64,000 nt of DNA from Halichoerus grypus (lineage: Eukaryota; Chordata; Mammalia; Carnivora; Phocidae). The stretch lies in contig NC_135717.1 of the NCBI RefSeq assembly GCF_964656455.1, positions 155,237,793-155,301,792 on the forward strand, given 5' to 3'. Positions 19,730 through 31,844 of this stretch are shown here, piece after piece (the first letter of the stretch is position 1; each line of letters opens with the position of its first letter). Both the position numbers and the translations under genes were made by a program. Under the pieces are notes generated by a model. That model saw only the letters and a program-made list of their open reading frames with translations, was not told the origin of the DNA and did no database searches.

Positions 19730-21297
19730 AATTTCAGTGAATACCTTAGTGTTTTATAATATGGGAAGCTTCTGGCAACACAGAACTGCATGGAATCAGT
19801 ATTGTTTTCATGGTCTCTAGGAAAAAAGTTTTTTTCAAGTAAAATGGTGATGGGATTTTATACCAACCACTATTTCACCTTCTCTGTCAAAGATATTTAT
19901 ATTTTTATATTAAAAACTGTACAACATGTCATCTGCCTAATAGGAAAGTCAACAGGATCTATAATTTCTGAAAGCTTTAGCTATACACTAAGTGCCCTTT
20001 TTCATAAGAAAACAAAATTGTGCAAAAAAATAGGTTATGTATGTTTTTTAATCACCTTTTTTAACAGATAATATTTTTGATTGACAGTTGCCTTCCAAAT
20101 TTTTTTGGATATTTGAGGATTAAAGAGTTTGATATGCCTTCTATTTTTATGGTGAAAGTAATTTTTAAATGGCAGTTGGTGTTTCTAAGCAACGGACTAG
20201 TAAAACACAAGGTTGGTTAGTAATTATTTTGTTAACTTGATAAAGTCAAGTATGACTATTATTTATTACTTGTACATTTCATAAGAAAATTTTGGGAATT
20301 TTGAATTGCACAGATTACATTATATATCTATTGCATTTATGTGTTTTGTACTTCTCACAAATCTCTACTCCTGTTTGGTATTTTTCAGCTAATTTCACTT
20401 TACCTATGAAAACGTTTAGGGGTTTATAAGACTTGACTAGAGCTGCATATCTGCTGATTGTCTCATGAATTAATAACATGCAAAGTTATTCTGTAAAGTT
20501 TTAATCAATATGATTCAACTTACAATGAGTGAAAATTTTATATTAGACGCTAAGTATTCAGTATTAGTCCCATTTTTTCCCTTCCAAATGAGAAGTATGG
20601 ATTATTTTTTTTTTGTGGTTTATATCATTAACTTTCTCTAATTCTTTGTTTGCTGTGTGTAATGTTTTTATTGACCTTACCATAAAATTTAGAAAGGTTA
20701 ATTGTCAAAAGAATGCATACCTCTCTGGTATGGGTGGAGGTATACATCTACCTGCTATGATATACAGCCTTAGTGATATAAGATTAGGAGGGCTCCTGGC
20801 TTATTTACCTTCTTGTAGTCTCTTGTCCCAAAGATTTAAACTATGTACCTTGTATACAGCACTCCTACCCAATTTTGACTTCTGAGATAAAAATATTTAC
20901 TAAAGTAAAAAGGAAATCTAGCTAGCTTACTAACTTTATGGTTTTCCAAAGTGGTGGAAATTTTAAGGATATATTTAATAAGTGTAAACCTACTAATAAT
21001 TACTTCAGGAAATAAAAACAGAAATCTTTCTTTTCCCCAGTGTGGCTCAGAGAATGTTTGTGTTAAAGTATAAATGGGTGCTAATGTGATCTTTTTTTCC
21101 TGACAGATTATTGGAAGCATTATGATTTGTAACACGTTTCCTTATGTATCGTTATCAAACATGTTTAGAAAGCATAAAGTGTGTTTTGCCTGCATGCTGT
21201 ATTTAAGTCCATTAATATTTTCCTGTTGCCTTTTTCTGTAAATGCACGTAATGTGTATTAAAAGAGGTGGGATAAATAAAACAATTTTAGTAACTTT
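19730..21297 (+). other. NEDD1: NEDD1 3' UTR (end estimated)
   Basis: AT-rich and free of interspersed repeats from the stop codon to the poly(A) signal at 21275, as expected of a retained UTR. An ATTAAA at 20119-20124 could give a short isoform of about 0.4 kb. The end is placed 15-20 bases after the distal signal and is not seen directly. The 93- and 90-codon open frames inside have no recognisable content. Confidence 0.8.
21257..21280 (+). terminator. NEDD1: Tandem poly(A) signals of NEDD1
   Basis: ATTAAA at 21257-21262 and AATAAA at 21275-21280, followed by T-rich DNA (ACAATTTTAGTAACTTTATG). This is the only canonical AATAAA between the stop codon and the start of the downstream L1, so it is the best candidate for the main cleavage signal. 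Confidence 0.75.
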
Positions 21298-22828
21298 ATG
21301 CGTATAGATGAAACATTTTGTCACAGAATTTAAAAGTTACGTAAGTACAAAAAGTAAAATTTTTATGTGGTAAAAATGAGATGCCTGAAATTGAACTTTT
21401 GCCTCTGGCCAAAATGGAATAATAGAGATTGGATTTACCTATTTGAAATTCTAAAAACGCAAAATATGAGACAGTTTTCAAATATAAGGTATTAGGCAGC
21501 ACAGGACAGTGTTCCCTGAGAGAGGGAAACAAGTAAGACCCAAGAAACCCAATGAACCTCTAAGTATAAGAAATAAAACTATACCAGAACACATCATAAT
21601 CAAATTCCTTAAAACTTGGGTCAAAGGAAAATTCTTAAAGCAGCTAAATTTAAAAGACACAGAAGAACAAAGACAAGGGTGCAGAGACAGTGGAGTAACA
21701 TCTTTAAAGTACTGAAAGAAAAATACTCAACTTTGAATTCTATATCCAGCAAAGATGTCTTTCAAAAATGAAAAATAAAACTTTTTCAGACCTTGGGAGG
21801 CTGGAAGAATTCAGCACAAGCAGACTTGTTCTACAGGAAATGTTAAAGAATGCCTTTAGTCAGAAGGAATATGGTACCAGATAGAAATATGTTTCTATGC
21901 AAAGTAACCAGGACACCAAAAATGGTAAATATGTGAACAAATGTAAGGCTTTTTTTTTTTTTTTTCATTTTTCCTTAAAGGATAATTAATGATTTAAAGC
22001 AAAAATAATGACAAGGTGTTGTGTGCTTAATATAAGTAAAGTGAAATATCTGACAACAGTTGCCAGGGTGGGAGGAGGGAAACGAAGTATAACTACTCTA
22101 AGGTTCTAACACTAACTGTGAGATGGTGTAGTATTACTTGAAAGTAGACTGTGATAAGAATGTTTACTGTAAGCCCTAAAGCAACAATAAAAAGTCGTAA
22201 CTAATAAACCAACAAAGATGATAAAATGTAGTCACAAAAAATAATGCAAAAGAAGGAAGAAAAAGAAGAAAGGGAGACTAAGAATAAATGGGACAAATAG
22301 AAAAAAAAATAAGATGGTAGATTTAAACAGCAATATCAATAATTACATTAACTGTTAATTGTCAGTTACCCTGATTAGATCGAGTTTTTTTAAATCCAGC
22401 TATATATTGAATCCATGAAACCTATTTAAATATAAATACAAGTGGTTTAAATATGAAAAGAAGAAATAAAAAGTATATTGAACTTAATGCAAATGAAAAC
22501 AAAATTTGTGGGAATCGGATAAAGCAGTACTTTACAGGGAAATTTATATCATTAGATGTCTATATTAGAAAAGAAAAGAATTCAAATCAAGGACTGAAGC
22601 TTTCACCTTAAGCAAGAAAAATAATAGCAAGTGAAACTCAAAGGAAAAAGGATTAGGGAAGAAATCAATGCAATAGAAAATAAAATCCATTGAGAAAGTC
22701 AGTGAAACTGAAAGCTAACTCTTTGAGATCAACACAGTTGAGAAATCTTTAGTCAGACTGATGAGAAAGAAGACAGAAATGATCAATACTAGGAATGAGA
22801 GAAACGACATGACTAGAGGTTCTACAGA

Positions 22829-23018
22829 TACTTCTTTTTTTTTAATTTGAGAGAGCACATGCGAGTGGGGAAAGAGGCCGAGGGGGAGAGAGAATCTCAA
22901 GTCAACTCCACGCTGAGCACAGAGCCTCACGCAGGGCTCAATCTCAGCACCCTGAGATCACGACCTGACCTGTAATCAAAAATCAGACTCTTAACTGACT
23001 GAGCCACCCAGGTGCCCC
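22829..23018 (-). mobile_element. CAN SINE, antisense
   Basis: T-rich start, TTTGAGAGAGCACATGCGAG, ending TGAGCCACCCAGGTGCCCC. Moderately diverged. Flanks TACAGATACTT and TACGTATATTT may be a decayed target duplication. Confidence 0.92.
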
Positions 23019-23425
23019 TACGTATATTTCTGACAGAATATGCCAAACCTAACTATACTGGTGAATTCTTTCAAATATTTGAGGAGGAAAATACTCAGTT
23101 CTCAACAAATACACCCATGAAATAGAAGAGGGGATAATTCCCAACTCCTTCTTTGAGGCCAGCATTACTCTGATACCAAAATCACAAGAAAACGACAAGC
23201 CAATATTTATCACAAACACAGATGCAAAAGTTCTAAACGAAGTTTAACAATTTGAATTTAACGATGTGTAAAAAGGATAATATATGAACTAGTGAGGTTT
23301 ATGTTAATGCAAATTTGGGCTAACATTAAAAAATTCACTCTAAATAATTCACTCTATTGACAGACTAACATAGGAAAACCATATGATTGTCTCAATGCAA
23401 AAAGGGCATTTGACAAAACCCAACT

Positions 23426-23631
23426 TTTTTTTTTTTTTTTTTTTTTAGGTTTTATTTATTTATTTGACAGAGAGACACGGCGAGAGAGGGAACACAAGCA
23501 GGGGGAGTGGGAGAGGGAGAAGCAGGCTTCCTGCTGAGCAGGGAGCCCAATGTGAGGCTCGATCCCAGGATCCCGGGACCTTGACCTGAGCCAAAGGCAG
23601 ACGCTTAACGACTGAGCCACCCAGGCGCCCC
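23426..23631 (-). mobile_element. CAN SINE, antisense, young type
   Basis: Poly(T) of about 22, GGTTTTATTTATTTATTTGA, CAGAGAGACACGGCGAGAGA, ending ACTGAGCCACCCAGGCGCCC. It interrupts L1 ORF2 between the AAAACCC and AACATTCATTTC segments. Near consensus. Confidence 0.95.
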
Positions 23632-24005
23632 ACAACATTCATTTCTGATAAAAACTCTCAGTAAAGTAAAAATAAAAGAGAACTTCCTCATCTTGATAAA
23701 GGGCATCTTAAGAAAAACCTGCAGCTAACCTCATACTTAATGGTGAAAGACTAAATGTTTTTCCCCTAAGATCAGAGACAAAGCAAGGATGTCCACTATC
23801 TTCTATAAAACATTGTATTGGAATTTCTAGCCAAGACAATTAGGCAAGAAAAAGAAAAACCATTCACATTGTAAAGGAAGAGGTAAAAGTCTCCCCACAC
23901 ATGACATATTGGACTCTACAGAAAACCTATGGAATAGATGAACATTCTAAAGTTAATATGTGAGTAACAAGGTTACTGTATACATGGTCAATATACAAAA
24001 ATCAG

Positions 24006-24127
24006 TTTTCCCCCAACCCCAAAGTATATAATCAGTCACTCTTCACAACCCCAGTGCAGCTCTTTCTGCCCAAGGGTCCTGTCCCCGTGCTTTAATAAAA
24101 CCACTTTTTGCACACACGCACACACAC
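24006..24127 (+). mobile_element. Short LTR-like insert with TSD inside the L1
   Basis: The L1 text is broken by 122 bp flanked by AAAATCAG at 23998-24005 and 24128-24135. The core (about 24035-24107) has CAAGGGTCCTGTCCCCGTGC followed by an AATAAA hexamer and CCACTTTTTGC, which resembles the R/U5 boundary of a carnivoran endogenous retroviral LTR. No coding or internal retroviral sequence is present. The insert ends in an AC-rich tail. Confidence 0.6.
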
Positions 24128-24395
24128 AAAATCAGTTGCATTTCTATATACTAACAAAAAATTGAAAAATCAATACTATTTATACTAGCATCAAAAATAT
24201 TACATACTTAGGTATAAATTTGATAGAAGTTATCTAAGACTTATACACTGAATTCTACAAAACATTCCTGGGAGAAAGTAAACCTAAATAAATGAAGAGA
24301 TGCTATGTTCATTGGTTGGAAGGCAAATGTCAGTTCTTCCCATATTGATTTACAGATTCAGTATAATCCCAATAAAAATTTTAGCAGAAACTATT

Positions 24396-25240
24396 TTTCT
24401 CTTCAGCTATGTCTAATTCACTGTTTACCTAATCTGGTAAGTATTTAATATCACCTGTTTCAATTTTCAGCTTAGAGTTTCCACTTGTTTTTTTTTTTTT
24501 AATAGTTTCTAATTCTCTGTTGAAATCTTATAATGTAATTCCTTAAGTGTATTCATTTTAGTTATTCTAAAGTCTGTGTCTGATAACTAATACCAGAATA
24601 TCCTATGGATTTGTTTCCATTTTACATTATTTCTCTCAGGTTTTGGTCACACAGTGCCTTCTCGTCTTCTTGAGTATTTCTTTACTGAGGGACTGACATT
24701 GTTAAGAAAAATTGTAGAAATACTCTTGAGTCTTTGAATGCTGCTGTCTTCTCCCAGAGATTTTCTTTTCACTGTGGCAGGCAGCTAGGGATGAGCTGAT
24801 TCCAAGTTGAGTTTAAGTCCCTAGTTTATTCTTGTTTTTGTGGTTTAATCCTTAAGAGGTTTTTTTTGTTTTATTTTTTTAAGATTTATTTATTTGAAAG
24901 AGAGCGTGTGCCAGTGAAGGGAGGGGCAGAGGGAGAAAACTCAAGCAGACTCCGGGCTGAGCACAGACCCTGACATGGGGCTCAATCCCACAACCCTGAG
25001 ATCATGACCTGAGCCAAAATCAAATCAAGAGACAACGGGCTGAGCCACCCAGGGTGCCCTAATCCTTCAGAGTTTAAACCAAACCATTAGGGTTCCATCA
25101 GGTCCTATCTTAGTGAGTCATGAGCTCTTAATTTTTGTCTCTCCAACTCTGTAGAGATTTTCAAAGTTTTGTTTCTTATCTTATTGATGTTTAGATAGAC
25201 TATTTTGCAGGTGAAGTTAACAGAATGCCTGACAAGTTAG
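24396..25240 (-). mobile_element. Old L1 fragment, antisense, split by a SINE
   Basis: T-rich text resembling reverse L1M/HAL1-type sequence: TAGTTTCTAATTCTCTGTTG, TATTCTAAAGTCTGTGTCTG, GGATTTGTTTCCATTTTACA and CAGGTTTTGGTCACACAGTG. Boundaries and subfamily uncertain. Confidence 0.5.
24862..25059 (-). mobile_element. CAN SINE, antisense
   Basis: TTTTTTAAGATTTATTTATT to GCTGAGCCACCCAGGGTGCC. Diverged target duplication TAATCCTTAAGAGGTTT (24846-24862) and TAATCCTTCAGAGTT (25060-25074). Confidence 0.92.
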
Positions 25241-26482
25241 TGCTGTGGATAGTCACTTTTTCTTATCTAAAATATTTCTAGTAAAGAATTATTTTATGTA
25301 TCAAATTCCCAAGTTCCACATTCTTAGATAAACTAGAGCTCTTAAAGACTACAGTGATATAAAGATAAAGAAATAATATATGTAGATTTATATTATTTGT
25401 GGGAAAATAAAGGGTGTGGCTATAGAAACAGTCGTGAACCTCTGAGAAGAAAAAAGGTATCTAGACCAAGGATTCTCAAAATGTAGTTTGGTGATCCCTG
25501 GGAATTTCCAAGGTCATTTTCGGGTCTGGTGAGATCAGATTATTTTCATAATAATACTAAGACATTGTCTTTTTCACTCTTATTTTTCTCATGGGCACAG
25601 TGGAGTTTTCCAGAGGTTACATGACAAGTGAATACCATTGCCCTGATATTTAATGGAATGGGTACTTGTGTATTCTTGTACTTTCTAGAATTTTCTAAGG
25701 TGAACTCTTTGGAGTCCTCAATTTTTAATAGTATAAAAGAGACTGAGACTGAGAAAATTGAGAGCCTGGAGTATATGTTTTCAGCTGAATAAAAGGATAT
25801 TTATGAAGCTTAAGGGCATGGTCCCCTATCTGTCAAATGTGCTTAGTAGTAGTAATTAAGTCAAGAATGAGAGAAAAGCATGTCTAGAAAAGAATTGTGG
25901 GTGTGACTTCTGGCTTTTGACACACAGAGTAGACTGTGGAATCAAATGCATAGAAATTCACAAATTGTTTCAGACAGTGGAATTAGCAAAAGCACTGCCA
26001 TCTAGGACTAAAAGAAATTGAGGCTTTTCAAAAATATTTTTTTAACTCCTGAGAAAGTTGCTCTGTCGTTAGAATGGCAGATCTTCCAAAGCCCTTTTCA
26101 GAAGTGATTGAGGAGGAGGATGAAATCTCACAGAGCAGAGTCAAAACCAACAGAAAATAAGGGACGGTGGGGAGGCACTCCCAGGAAACAGAACCCAGGC
26201 CTAATTAAGAAACATTCCCCATCCACAGAGCAACATTTGTCCAGTGGGATTTCAGAATTGCTGCAGGCCAATGACTGCTAAGAGCCCCCCATTCTTAAAT
26301 GGGGGTGTGTATTGCAGGTATCCTGCCCCAACTTCACCACTGTTTGTAAGGTGTGTGTGTGTGTGTGTGTGTGATCAGGAGGGGGCAGATAGCTCATTCT
26401 TTTGTTTGGTATTCTCTGAACAAAGAGCAATCGTTCTTTTCAAAATGAGGCTCATCTGGATCTAATGTAGATTACAAGATCC
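25241..26482. other. Intergenic, partly a hAT-like DNA transposon remnant
   Basis: About 25468-25740 resembles a hAT-type remnant (GATTCTCAAAATGTAGTTTG, TATTTTCATAATAATACTAA), low to moderate certainty. A (GT)n microsatellite lies at 26351-26373. Nothing else recognised and no coding potential. Confidence 0.5.
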
Positions 26483-27072
26483 TAAACTTGGAATATGATG
26501 CGGTGATTGGATGTGGCTTTTGAGAATCCATTGATGGGGGTGAGCATGTATTGCATTTGGGAGGAACACAAGTGACCGTGGCCCAGAGGGCAGAGTGTGA
26601 TATATTGCATTATCAGCGCCAGTCCTTCTCTCCTACCTGTTTTCCCGCCCTTTGCCATTTGAATTTGCAGTTCCTACTAGTAAAAATATGATAGAGTATT
26701 TTTCCCCATCGTCTGACTTTGGGTTTGGCCACGTGGCCGATAAAACAGAAGTGATGGTGGGTCAGTTTCAAGCCTAAGCTTTAAGAGGTGTGGCATGTTA
26801 CCGCCTTGTACTTCTTGAAGTACAACTCTTGCACTTCTATTGTGGACATTAAACACACACACACACACACACACACACATACGCTGCCTGAGCTAGCTGC
26901 TGGTCCCAAGAGAAAGATGAGACATGTGAAGGGAGTTGTCTCAGCCAAGCTGCTCGCCAAACCCAGCTTAGTCTAGCCCAACTGACCCTCAGATCTATGA
27001 GCATAAACACTTACTATTGTATGCCACTAAGTTTTTTGTGTTATTATGCAGCAGTAGGTAATTGATAAACTT
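26483..27072 (+). mobile_element. MaLR/ERVL-type LTR, + strand
   Basis: Landmarks: TTTGGGTTTGGCCACGTGGC, GAGCTAGCTGCTGGTCCCAA and the LTR end TTGTATGCCACTAAGTTTTT then GTTATTATGCAGCAGTAGGT. It contains a (CA)n tract at 26851-26879. A solo LTR; the 5' boundary is uncertain. Confidence 0.7.
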
Positions 27073-27129
27073 CCTGACTCATCTCTAGTCCAGCTGTTGT
27101 GATTTAGAGCTTCAGCATGCCTTGTTGAG

Positions 27130-27690
27130 ATTTTTGTTAAGAGCCTCCTAACTAGGCTTTCTGTCTTCCTCGATTCCTTCTTGTCTGTTGTATTCACCTC
27201 TACTACATTTGTTTCTACCCAAAAGTCAAATCTAACTGTCCATAGGAAAAAGCCATGGTCTTTGATGTAGCATCCTGGGTCCTTCCTTGAAGACCTGCCC
27301 CTGATATTCCAGTCTCGGGGTCCAGAGAGACCTAGGCCATTTCATGGCTCTGGGCCATTACCTTCATGGTTCCTTCTGCCTGGCAAGCTCCTACAGATCC
27401 TTCAGGACACTTCTCACATGTCACCTCTTTTGTGATATTTTTCTAACACCTAAAGGCAATCATACTCTCTTCTGTGCACCTGAAAATTCATTTCCTACTC
27501 TTGTAAATCTCACATAGAATGGTGATGGTTTTGTCTTCAGGTTTCTCTCCCCAGTGGGCAGAGGCCATTTCTTATTCCTCTCTGTGGATGCAACATCTAG
27601 TATGATGTTTTGACCTCTGTAGAGGTTCAATATTTCTAATTTTATTGTTGAACAATGGAATCCATATAGGGATTCTTATAAATTATTAAT
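27130..27690 (+). mobile_element. L2 LINE 3' end, + strand
   Basis: Degenerate L2 order: CTGCCTGGCAAGCTCCTACA, CTTCAGGACACTTCTCACAT, CACCTCTTTTGTGATATTTT, CAGTGGGCAGAGGCCATTTC, then TAGAGGTTCAATATTT at the end. Ancient. Confidence 0.65.
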
Positions 27691-28734
27691 TTCTGTGTGG
27701 TGTTTATGTTTGCAATAAACTAGAGATATGATTAACCATAATTCTTCCTTCCTCACACATGTCAAATAATAGCATTTATAGTAGTAGGATAAATTTATGA
27801 ACATAGAAAAATGACACTATTGGTTGAAGATTGTTGACGTGCCCTTGATGTAGATATTGTGGGTCCTTTTCAAGTGAAATCTGACAACCAGCTCACTTAA
27901 AATTAAAATGTCAAAAATCAATTATGCTTCATTTTCCATTCAAATTGAACTTTTCAAAATTATTTAAAGCACATCTTATGTCAAAAGACACCTACTCTAT
28001 TATTTGAATACTAGTGAAATGAGAAAACATTTTATTTCTCATTTTTACAATGATCATCACATTAAATCTTTATCTGCCAAAATGAAACTGAAAAATATCT
28101 GGATGTCTAAATATTGCCATAGTTACTGAACTCTCTTTAAATAACAAAGTTATCAACTTTGGCAAAGGAAAACGTTGTCTAATAGGAGGAACTGCTGGAA
28201 CTTGAGCCACAGCCAGGAGACTGCAAAGCAAAGACTGAAGAGGTAGGTGGGGGCAGATCAGGAAAGGTTTGTAAGACGTGGCTAAGAGTTTATAGAGTTC
28301 CTCCAAGAAACAGACTTTTGCCTATAGATTACAGAATGAGGGGAGTGACTTTGTCTGTACTCTTCTTGTTAGATTGCATGCAGACACTTAAATGCGGCCA
28401 CCATCTTTAGCTTTGTTAGCATTTCGTTTTGTACATAAGGCTTGTTTTTTTTTGTTTGTTTGTTTTTAGTTTAAAAGGGAAATAGCATATCCTCTGAGTG
28501 TGGATGTGAGGTGATATTAGGTTGGTCTATAGGATATTTCAGATCTGGAAGGTTGACTTTGTGGCAGTTTCTTTTAGGATTGGTGGTAGATAATACTTTC
28601 AGGCATTTTCATCTGGTCTGGGCAACTAACTCCCACAGATGATTCCACTCCAGCCTGTGTTTCAGTAGAGGTGTTCCAACCAACATAGCTCACTTTTGCT
28701 CCTTTGTCTCAATTTTTTAATCATTCTTTCTTTC
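27691..28734. other. Unique intergenic DNA
   Basis: AT-rich; no gene, repeat family or motif that I can support. Confidence 0.6.
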
Positions 28735-29690
28735 AGTGAGCAGTAGTCACCTTGTGTGTGCTGAGCACCGAGCATCATATTGAGGAGCACCATCATCAAG
28801 TAGAACAGACACACCTAAATTGGAGAATCATGTGGTAGGAGTGGGAAATGGTATATATGCACACGGCATTGTGGAGGCAGCAGACGGGGGCATTAGCTGT
28901 AACCTAAAAGGTAGTGTGGTATTTGAGAAGGCTTCCTACAGGTCATAGGAGGTAAATCGGGAGATAAAAGACCTGAGCTGGGGATTAAAAGTGAGTGGAA
29001 ATACCTCTAGTGAAGAGGGAGGGGGAAGTTCCTGAGGTAGGAGGCTGGAAAGAGTATGCACAGGACCTGCAAGGGCCAGACAGGGAGGCAGGATGTAGGG
29101 GGCCGACGTGAGCACAGTCTGATCACCAAGAGCCTTGGGTGCATGCCAAGCACTAGGATTTTCTTTTGAGGATGAAGACGAACCAATAAAGGGTTTTAAT
29201 CAGGGATAGGACATGATCAAATTTAGAATGATGATTCTGACCACAATGAGGGGAATATTTTGAAAGAATGCCATGACTGGGAGGCTTATAAACAACTGAA
29301 ATGTATTTTCACAGTTCTGCAAGTTGCGAGGTCTCAGCTCCAGGTGCTGGCAGATTTGGTAACTGATGGGGGGGTTCTTTCTCATAGATGGCTCTCGATG
29401 AGGACTCTCTGTGTCCTCACATAGCCATGGCCAGAGGGGTGAGGGATTTCTTTGGGGCCTTTTTTTCTTAATAAGGACACTAATCCCGTTCATGAGGGCT
29501 CTGCCCTCAAGACCTAATTACCTCCAAAGGCCCTACTTTCTAATACTATTACTTTGGGGGTTAGGATTTCAACATATGAATTTTGGGAGGACATGAGCCT
29601 TCAGACCATAGCGGATGTCATTTAGGAGACTGCTAAGTCATCCAGGTGAGAAATACTAAAGGTCTGAACCATCAAAAATTGGAGAACTAT
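28735..29690 (-). mobile_element. L2 LINE, antisense, split by a MaLR LTR
   Basis: Reverse-L2 features on +: TTTGAGAAGGCTTCCTACAG, GAGGCTGGAAAGAGTATGCA, AGGGTTTTAATCAGGGATAG, GACATGATCAAATTTAGAAT, then after the LTR TTTAGGAGACTGCTAAGTCA. Confidence 0.65.
29258..29620 (-). mobile_element. MLT1-type MaLR LTR, antisense
   Basis: GGGAGGCTTATAAACAACTG, CTCTGTGTCCTCACATAGCC, CACTAATCCCGTTCATGAGG and GGGGGTTAGGATTTCAACAT are in the order of a reversed MLT1/MST-family LTR. No internal sequence adjoins. Confidence 0.85.
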
Positions 29691-29985
29691 TTAGAAGGTG
29701 AAATAATCAAAGTAGTGGATTTAAACTGGAATGCATCTAGAAATTACCTGTTAAACATTAATGGTTTGAAAAGGCTTTTTATGTTTAATAATTATCCCAT
29801 CAGCCCTAGTTTTTGAAGAGTTTTAAACATTAAATGTATGAACAGAAATTGAATAGTTCCCAACATCTAGTGAGCTTTCTCCCCTTTATTAACTTATAGA
29901 TGTGAGTTACTATGATTTATTTTTGAATACTAACATGTCTCTCTTATTTGGGGGTAGGTTCTACATGGTTATGGAGGATTACTTT

Positions 29986-30182
29986 TTTTTTTTTAAGATT
30001 TTATTTATTTATTTGACAGAGAGAGACACAGCGAGAGAGAGAGCACAAGCAGGGGGAGTGGGAGAGGGAGAAGCAAGCTCCCCGCGGAGCAGGGAGCCCG
30101 ATGTGGGGCTTGATCCCAGGACCCTGGGACCATGACCCGAGCCGAAAGCAGATGCTTAACGACTGAGCCATCCAGGCGCCCT
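29986..30182 (-). mobile_element. CAN SINE, antisense, young type
   Basis: TTAAGATTTTATTTATTTAT, GACAGAGAGAGACACAGCGA, ending GAGCCATCCAGGCGCCCT. Exact 13-bp target-site duplication GGAGGATTACTTT at 29973-29985 and 30183-30195. Confidence 0.97.
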
Positions 30183-30195
30183 GGAGGATTACTTT

Positions 30196-31039
30196 CTTTA
30201 TATACTTATGGTTGCATCTTTTTCCCTGGTAATTTATTTTAGAGTTTTAGTTCTATTTTCATAAATGATACAGGTTTCTAATTATCCTTGCTAGGTTTTT
30301 CTTAACAAAATTATGTAAAATGAAATACTATACATTTATCAGGTCTAGTGTATTAGTTATATTTTTAAAATGATGCTATAAAGTTATATTTTATAGCATA
30401 ATGTTTATTATGCTACTTGTGAATTTATTTTATAAGATGAACAGCATCTTACGCCATTTTCTATCACTTGAAGCATAATATTTTCATTTTAAATTATTAT
30501 AGAGCCTCTAGATCCCTTCTTTGCTTTTATTATATAAAAATTGACCATATCAGTCATAGTAATGACTCATCTGATGCTGGGTCATCAACTCCCTATTACA
30601 CAGTTATTCCTACGGGAAGATACTGACTCAAACAGCAGAGGCAAGGAAGGCACGGAGGCAAAACAGTCTGTGGACTATTTATGTGCTGCTGTGTATTGTG
30701 CAGTAAGTGTGCTTTTCCATTTGTTTCTTTATGGTTGTGCTTTGATCTTCAAAGCTGCTGTGTTTTTCCCTTTATCTGGGAGCAACTGGTTCATTAGAAG
30801 CCAAAGAACTTGCTAAGAATGAAGTTGGAGCAGCCAAGTTACTATCCTCTTGTAAAGTAGAGCAAGTCGGACTGAAGCTTCACTCATCATTTCCCTTTAT
30901 TGGGCAGCTGGCTAGAAATACATTCCATTTTGTTCTAACCAGTATATTCTTTAAATTGTCCCTTTAGATATTTAAGTGGTTTTGGCAAAAGTGTAAAAAC
31001 ATGACAACAACAACAAAAACATCTTTGCTAAGTTAAAGT
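30196..31039. other. Unique intergenic DNA
   Basis: AT-rich; no recognisable repeat or gene. A 91-codon open frame at 30541-30816 shows no family resemblance. Confidence 0.6.
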
Positions 31040-31655
31040 TTATATTAGTTTTCTGTTTCTGTGTAACAGATTACCACAATGTAGCAGCTTCAAACAATCA
31101 CATTTATTATCACACAGTTGTTCTAGGTCGGGAGTCTGGCATGACACCACCGGGTCCTCTGCTCACTGTCCATTAGGACTGCCATCAAGGTGTCGGCTAG
31201 AGCTGATTCTTATCCGAAGGTCTGAATGGGGAAGAACTCATTCCCAAAATCATTAAGATTGTTGGTAGAATTCATTTTCTTGTGGTTGCATGATAGGTCC
31301 TAGCTTTTTGCTGGCTGTCAATGGCAGGCTGCCGAAAGTTCCTTGTTGGCTTCTCCAACATGATGGTTACTTCATCTTCTAACAAGTGGAGTTTCTTGCT
31401 TCAGGGAGCATGCAGTCTCTTTTTTGTGGGATTTCACCTGAGTGAGTCAGCCCCTTCCTCCGTCAACCTGAATAATCTCTCTTTTAATTAGTCAAAATAA
31501 ACCGATTAAGGACCTTAATTTCATTGACGAAATTTCTTCACCTTCACCGTATTGTTTGGGTTCAAAGTAAGTCACAAGTTCCACCCACACTCAAGGACAA
31601 GGGATTATACAAGATTACACACCAGAGAGCAGGATTCACTGGGGCCACCCTAGTA
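31040..31655 (-). mobile_element. MaLR (MLT1-type) LTR, antisense
   Basis: Begins TATATTAGTTTTCTGTTTCT then GTGTAACAGATTACCACAAT; later CATCAAGGTGTCGGCTAGAG, GCTTCTCCAACATGATGGTT and TCACAAGTTCCACCCACACT, as in a reversed MLT1 LTR. Confidence 0.82.
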
Positions 31656-31844
31656 TCTTTCCACCAAAGAGTTTTATCTTGCAATACATTTCTCATTCTA
31701 ATGTTTTACTTTCTAATAAAGTGGGGAAAAGGGACAATTGCTTAAGACTGTGCTTGTCAGCTGTATCTGAAATACAAAGGCATTGGTTTTTAGTTTGGAC
31801 ACCTTAGCTTTTGGTAAGCCCTGTGGTCCAGACAACTTGGACCA

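Larger units (their letters stand above)
21406..24395 (+). mobile_element. Long old L1 on + strand, interrupted three times
   Basis: Sense L1 landmarks from the 5' region through ORF2: AATTCTATATCCAGCAAAGA, GTGGGAATCGGATAAAGCAG, GAAACTGAAAGCTAACTCTT, AAAAGGGCATTTGACAAAAC, TGGTGAAAGACTAAATG, GTTGCATTTCTATATACTAA and CCATATTGATTTACAGATTC. All frames are broken. It starts within about 130 bp of the NEDD1 poly(A) signal. Interrupted by two antisense CAN SINEs and a short LTR-like insert. Confidence 0.82.

Noticed and set aside
19790..20071. 93-codon open frame in the NEDD1 3' UTR
   Set aside because: AT-rich, no recognisable content, and directly follows a conserved stop codon; taken as chance.
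24006..24127. Possible endogenous provirus
   Set aside because: Only an LTR-end-like stretch of under 100 bp is present; no internal genes, primer-binding site or second LTR in the window.
26351..26373. (GT)n tract as a possible regulatory Z-DNA element
   Set aside because: Ordinary dinucleotide microsatellite with no nearby gene or promoter evidence.
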